Shown here piece by piece: positions 38,860-41,294 of a stretch of DNA of 41,294 nt. Positions within the stretch are counted from its first letter, which is position 1, and every line of letters starts with the position of its first letter. The notes under the pieces were generated by a model. The model was not told the DNA's origin. It made no database searches and saw nothing but the letters and a program-made list of their open reading frames with translations. The DNA comes from Mycobacterium sp. E796 (GTDB lineage: Bacteria > Actinomycetota > Actinomycetes > Mycobacteriales > Mycobacteriaceae), in NCBI RefSeq assembly GCF_001672815.1, contig NZ_LZKK01000306.1:1-41294 (forward strand). The letters are read 5' to 3'. Position numbers and translations under genes: made by a program.

Positions 38860-39540
38860 CTACACCGACAGCGGATCGACTGTGATGCCGATCGCCCGCA
38901 CGGTGCTGGCCAGGTGGGTCCGCACGGCGCTCAGCGCGCCCGGCAGGTCGCCGTCGCGCAGCGTCTCGGCGATGACGCGGTGCTCGTCCATGATCGTCGT
39001 CGTCCGCGCGGGGTCGCCGAGCGCCGATTCGCCGATCATGCGCATCTGGCGGTCCCGCAGCGACGAGTAGAACCCGGACAGGATGGGATTGCCGGATTCC
39101 TCCAGCGTGACCGTGTGAAAGGCGCGGTCGGCGTCCAGGAATTCCCGCCAGTCGCCGGCGGTGGCGGCGTCGCGTTGCCGCTTCAGCTCACCCGACAGCC
39201 GTTCGTACACCGCGGCGCGGGCGGCGGGGCCGCGCCCCACCACCTTCGTCGTCGCGAACTGTTCCAAGATCAGCCGCGCCTCGATCACGGAACGGGCCTC
39301 GTCGGGCGACACCGGGACGACCAGGGCGCCGCGCTGCGGAAACAACCGCAGCAGCCCTTCGGCCTCCAGCCGGAGGAACGCCTCGCGGACGGGGGTCCGG
39401 GACATGCCCAGCGCCGCGGCGACGTCGCCCTCGCTGATCAACTCCCCGCCGGGAAACTGGCCGGTGAGCACCTGCGCCTTGACGTACTGAAGGGCGCGGT
39501 CCTTGGCCGTGCCGGCGCGCGGGTTGGTGACAGCCACCAT
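38860..39540 (-). CDS. GntR-family regulator, FCD (FadR) subgroup
   Basis: A 226-residue regulator. The winged helix at about 12-78 contains ISEGDVAAALGMSRTPVREAFLRLEAEGLL, with the classic TPVREAL-like helix. The FCD effector domain at about 88-215 has metal-ligand candidates in LDADRAFH, MDEHRVI and VRTHLAS, so the ligand is probably a carboxylate bound through a metal. It is divergent from the bicupin gene and is its likely regulator. The ATG at 39538-39540 is preferred; upstream sequence consists of three 12-base repeats that carry AAGGAAGG ribosome-site copies. Confidence 0.92.
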   Translation of the reverse strand: MVAVTNPRAGTAKDRALQYVKAQVLTGQFPGGELISEGDVAAALGMSRTPVREAFLRLEAEGLLRLFPQRGALVVPVSPDEARSVIEARLILEQFATTKVVGRGPAARAAVYERLSGELKRQRDAATAGDWREFLDADRAFHTVTLEESGNPILSGFYSSLRDRQMRMIGESALGDPARTTTIMDEHRVIAETLRDGDLPGALSAVRTHLASTVRAIGITVDPLSV

Positions 39541-39541
39541 G

Positions 39542-39577
39542 CCTTCCTTCAGGCCTTCCTTGAGGCCTTTCTTGCAG
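39542..39577. repeat. Three 12-base repeats duplicating the ribosome site of the GntR gene
   Basis: Plus-strand units CCTTCCTTCAGG, CCTTCCTTGAGG, CCTTTCTTGCAG. On the minus strand each carries an AAGGAAGG-type ribosome-binding sequence (the third weaker), and the array ends directly before the ATG at 39540. Confidence 0.75.
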
Positions 39578-39636
39578 CTAAGTCGTATCCCAGATGTGTC
39601 CCATGAAGGTACACCAAACGAAGGCCGCGGCACTTC

Positions 39637-39684
39637 GGTTGACTACTGAGATGGTTGACTGCTGAGATACAAGAGAGATACGTT
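39637..39684 (+). promoter_or_regulatory. 16-base direct repeat and candidate promoter of the bicupin gene
   Basis: GGTTGACTACTGAGAT (39637-39652) is followed at once by GGTTGACTGCTGAGAT (39653-39668), a 15-of-16 match. The second copy's TTGACT (39655-39660), an 18-base gap and TACGTT (39679-39684) make a plausible sigma-A-type promoter. The repeat is a good candidate for binding by the divergent GntR regulator. Confidence 0.5.
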
Positions 39685-39722
39685 ATAGGTACAAGACGCA
39701 CCCTAGCTGAAGGACTTCTGCC

Positions 39723-40757
39723 ATGTCGACCTTGGGAACAGACCAATCGGTGGTCCCAAACCTGGACCCGACCGTCCCCGCGCCCATGACCAATGTCGCC
39801 GAGTTCGGCTTCGAGGGCCGGTTCGAAGACTGGGCCGACGACGCCTGTTATTTCGAGTACTCGAAGGCCGCCAACCCGATCGGGTCCGGACATGCCCCGC
39901 AGGTTCCGATTACCCGCTTCGGTCCGGAGGTCTACCTCGATCGGCCGACGGGCGTGTTCCCGCTGGACCTGTCGGGGCAGCTCGGCATCGAGACCGGGCC
40001 GGCGACCAGCCCCGCCCTGCTGGCCAACTTCGTCCACATCCGCGCCGGTGAGCAGATCGACGCCTCCCCGAACGCCACCTCGCAGCTGTACTACGTCCTG
40101 TACGGGCGGGGCTTCGCGGCGATCAACGGCCGGCTCGTCAAGTGGGAGAAGGGTGACTTCCTGACGCTGCCCGCGGGCAACGAGTCGGTGTTCTACGCCG
40201 ACGCCGAGACGGTCATGTACTGGGTGCACGACGAGCCGCTGCTGCGCTACCTCGGCGTGACGGCCACCCAGCCGCGGTTCCGTCCCACCAAGTTCTGCCG
40301 GTCCGACGCGGTGGCCAAGCTGGAGGAGATCGCCGCCCGCCCGGGCGCCAACGAAAAGAGCCGGGTCAGCGTGCTGCTGGCCAACGCCAACCAGGAGCAG
40401 ACGATGACCATCACCCACGTGCTGTGGGCGATGTTCGGCGTGCTGCCTCCGCAGCAGGAGCAGCGCCCACACCGGCACCAGTCCGTCGCGCTGGACCTGA
40501 TCCTCGACGCACCACCCAGCGGCTGCTACACCCTGCTGGGCACCCGCCTGGACGAGCGCGGCGACATCGTCGACCCGATCCGGGTGGACTGGCAGGCCGG
40601 AGGCGCCTTCACCACCCCGCCGGGCATGTGGCACGCCCACTACAACGAGACGGACACGCCCGCCCACCTGATCCCGATCCAGGACGCCGGGCTGCAGACC
40701 CACCTGCGCAGCCTGGACATCAAGTTCACCCAGCGCCGGGATCTGGTCGCCGGCTAG
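39723..40757 (+). CDS. Bicupin protein, gentisate-1,2-dioxygenase-like
   Basis: A 344-residue protein with two cupin barrels. The N-terminal one (about 100-170) lacks a full set of metal histidines, while the C-terminal one (about 225-320) has H250 and H252 in RPHRHQS and H304/H306 in GMWHAHYNE as iron ligands. This matches the gentisate or salicylate ring-cleaving dioxygenase type, but other cupin oxygenases are possible. No other aromatic-pathway gene is in the window. A GAAGGA ribosome site precedes ATG 39723. It is divergent from the GntR regulator. Confidence 0.82.
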   Translation: MSTLGTDQSVVPNLDPTVPAPMTNVAEFGFEGRFEDWADDACYFEYSKAANPIGSGHAPQVPITRFGPEVYLDRPTGVFPLDLSGQLGIETGPATSPALLANFVHIRAGEQIDASPNATSQLYYVLYGRGFAAINGRLVKWEKGDFLTLPAGNESVFYADAETVMYWVHDEPLLRYLGVTATQPRFRPTKFCRSDAVAKLEEIAARPGANEKSRVSVLLANANQEQTMTITHVLWAMFGVLPPQQEQRPHRHQSVALDLILDAPPSGCYTLLGTRLDERGDIVDPIRVDWQAGGAFTTPPGMWHAHYNETDTPAHLIPIQDAGLQTHLRSLDIKFTQRRDLVAG

Positions 40758-40810
40758 AGTCCATGCGGCCTCGATGCAGCCTCGTCGTTTGACGAATAGG
40801 GTGGCTGGAC

Positions 40811-41294
40811 ATGAAGCTGCCGCTGCTGGGACCCGTGTCGCTGACGGGCTTCCAGAACGCCTGGTTCTTCCTGTTCCTGCTGGCCGTGGCGCTGCTCATC
40901 GGGATCTACGTCGTGGTGCAGTTCGCGCGCCGGCGCCGGGTGCTGCGGTTCGCCAACATGGAGGTGCTGGAGCGGGTCGCGCCGCTGCGCTCCGGGCGGT
41001 GGCGACACGTGCCGACGATCCTGCTCGCCGCGTCGCTGTTCCTGTTGACCACCGCCATGGCCGGGCCGACGTCGGACATCCGGATCCCGCTCAACCGCGC
41101 GGTCGTGGTGCTGGTCATCGACGTCTCGGAATCCATGGCGTCCACCGACGTCGCCCCCAACCGGCTGGCCGCCGCGCAGGAGGCCGGCAAGAAATTCGCC
41201 GATGAGCTGACGCCGGCCATCAACCTGGGCCTGGTGGAATTCGCTGCCAACGCCTCGTTGCTTGTGTCGCCGACCCCGCAGCACGAGGCGACCC
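40811..41294 (+). CDS. VWA-domain membrane protein (Rv1481/UPF0353-like), 3'-truncated by window edge
   Basis: The first 161 codons of a BatA/Rv1481-type protein. Two N-terminal membrane helices ([19 protein letters not shown] and [16 protein letters not shown]) precede a von Willebrand A domain whose metal site DVSES is intact. The start MKLPLLGP and segment [13 protein letters not shown] closely resemble Rv1481, which in M. tuberculosis sits with moxR1; here it stands after a cupin gene, so it may be a second copy or a rearranged location. Such proteins work with MoxR AAA+ ATPases in envelope stress or protein assembly. The C-terminus is outside the window. Confidence 0.88.
   Translation, partial: MKLPLLGPVSLTGFQNAWFFLFLLAVALLIGIYVVVQFARRRRVLRFANMEVLERVAPLRSGRWRHVPTILLAASLFLLTTAMAGPTSDIRIPLNRAVVVLVIDVSESMASTDVAPNRLAAAQEAGKKFADELTPAINLGLVEFAANASLLVSPTPQHEAT

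Overview
The window is chromosomal DNA from a high-GC actinobacterium, almost certainly a slow-growing Mycobacterium other than the M. tuberculosis complex. It carries a PPE protein with the WxG and SVP signatures, a PE-domain alpha/beta hydrolase, a 13E12-type DUF222/HNH protein and a SAM-IV riboswitch. From memory, its gene order matches M. tuberculosis Rv3342 to Rv3313c in reverse orientation (methyltransferase, metX, metY, icd1, hydrolase, trpS, yhjD, nagA, sugI, dacB1, aminotransferase, sigJ, sdhBADC, cdd, deoA, add). Genes absent from that tuberculosis block are interspersed.

Bases 1-10.4 kb are accessory. They hold the end of a berberine-bridge-type FAD oxidase, a PPE-SVP protein with a C-terminal SHOCT-like segment, a potassium channel with nucleotide-binding RCK domains on both sides of its pore, and a divergent tandem pair of KimA/YdaO-like permeases. 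A 704-base low-GC intergenic region separates channel from permeases and contains a seven-codon leader ORF whose stop lies in a hairpin loop. A 13E12-family HNH protein follows.

Bases 10.4-21 kb hold a PE-hydrolase and the minus-strand methionine operon metY-metX-methyltransferase behind a SAM-IV riboswitch. Two unrelated isocitrate dehydrogenases (monomeric icd2, dimeric icd1) lie next to each other, followed by an alpha/beta hydrolase, trpS and yhjD. Bases 22-27.6 kb hold a Baeyer-Villiger-type monooxygenase and a tightly overlapping dacB-sugI-nagA operon that suggests cell-wall sugar recycling.

Bases 27.6-32 kb hold a class III aminotransferase, the ECF41-type sigma factor sigJ and, convergent to it, a carboxymuconolactone-decarboxylase-family gene. 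That gene has a near-ideal ECF41 promoter (TGTCACA, 16 bases, CGTC) placed so that its mRNA would be leaderless. A membrane GGEEF diguanylate cyclase and a small acidic protein with a SigF-like promoter follow.

Bases 32-38.5 kb hold sdhCDAB (minus) divergent from the nucleoside-salvage operon cdd-deoA-add (plus). The end holds a GlsB/YeaQ-like membrane protein, a GntR/FCD regulator divergent from a bicupin dioxygenase-like gene, and the start of an Rv1481-like VWA protein.

The best candidates for something little described are the RCK-channel plus tandem KimA-like potassium locus with its structured leader, the self-contained SigJ-CMD module, and three separate 12-base minisatellites, each at the 5' side of a gene. 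All identifications rest on reading motifs and remembered family features; no database search was run.
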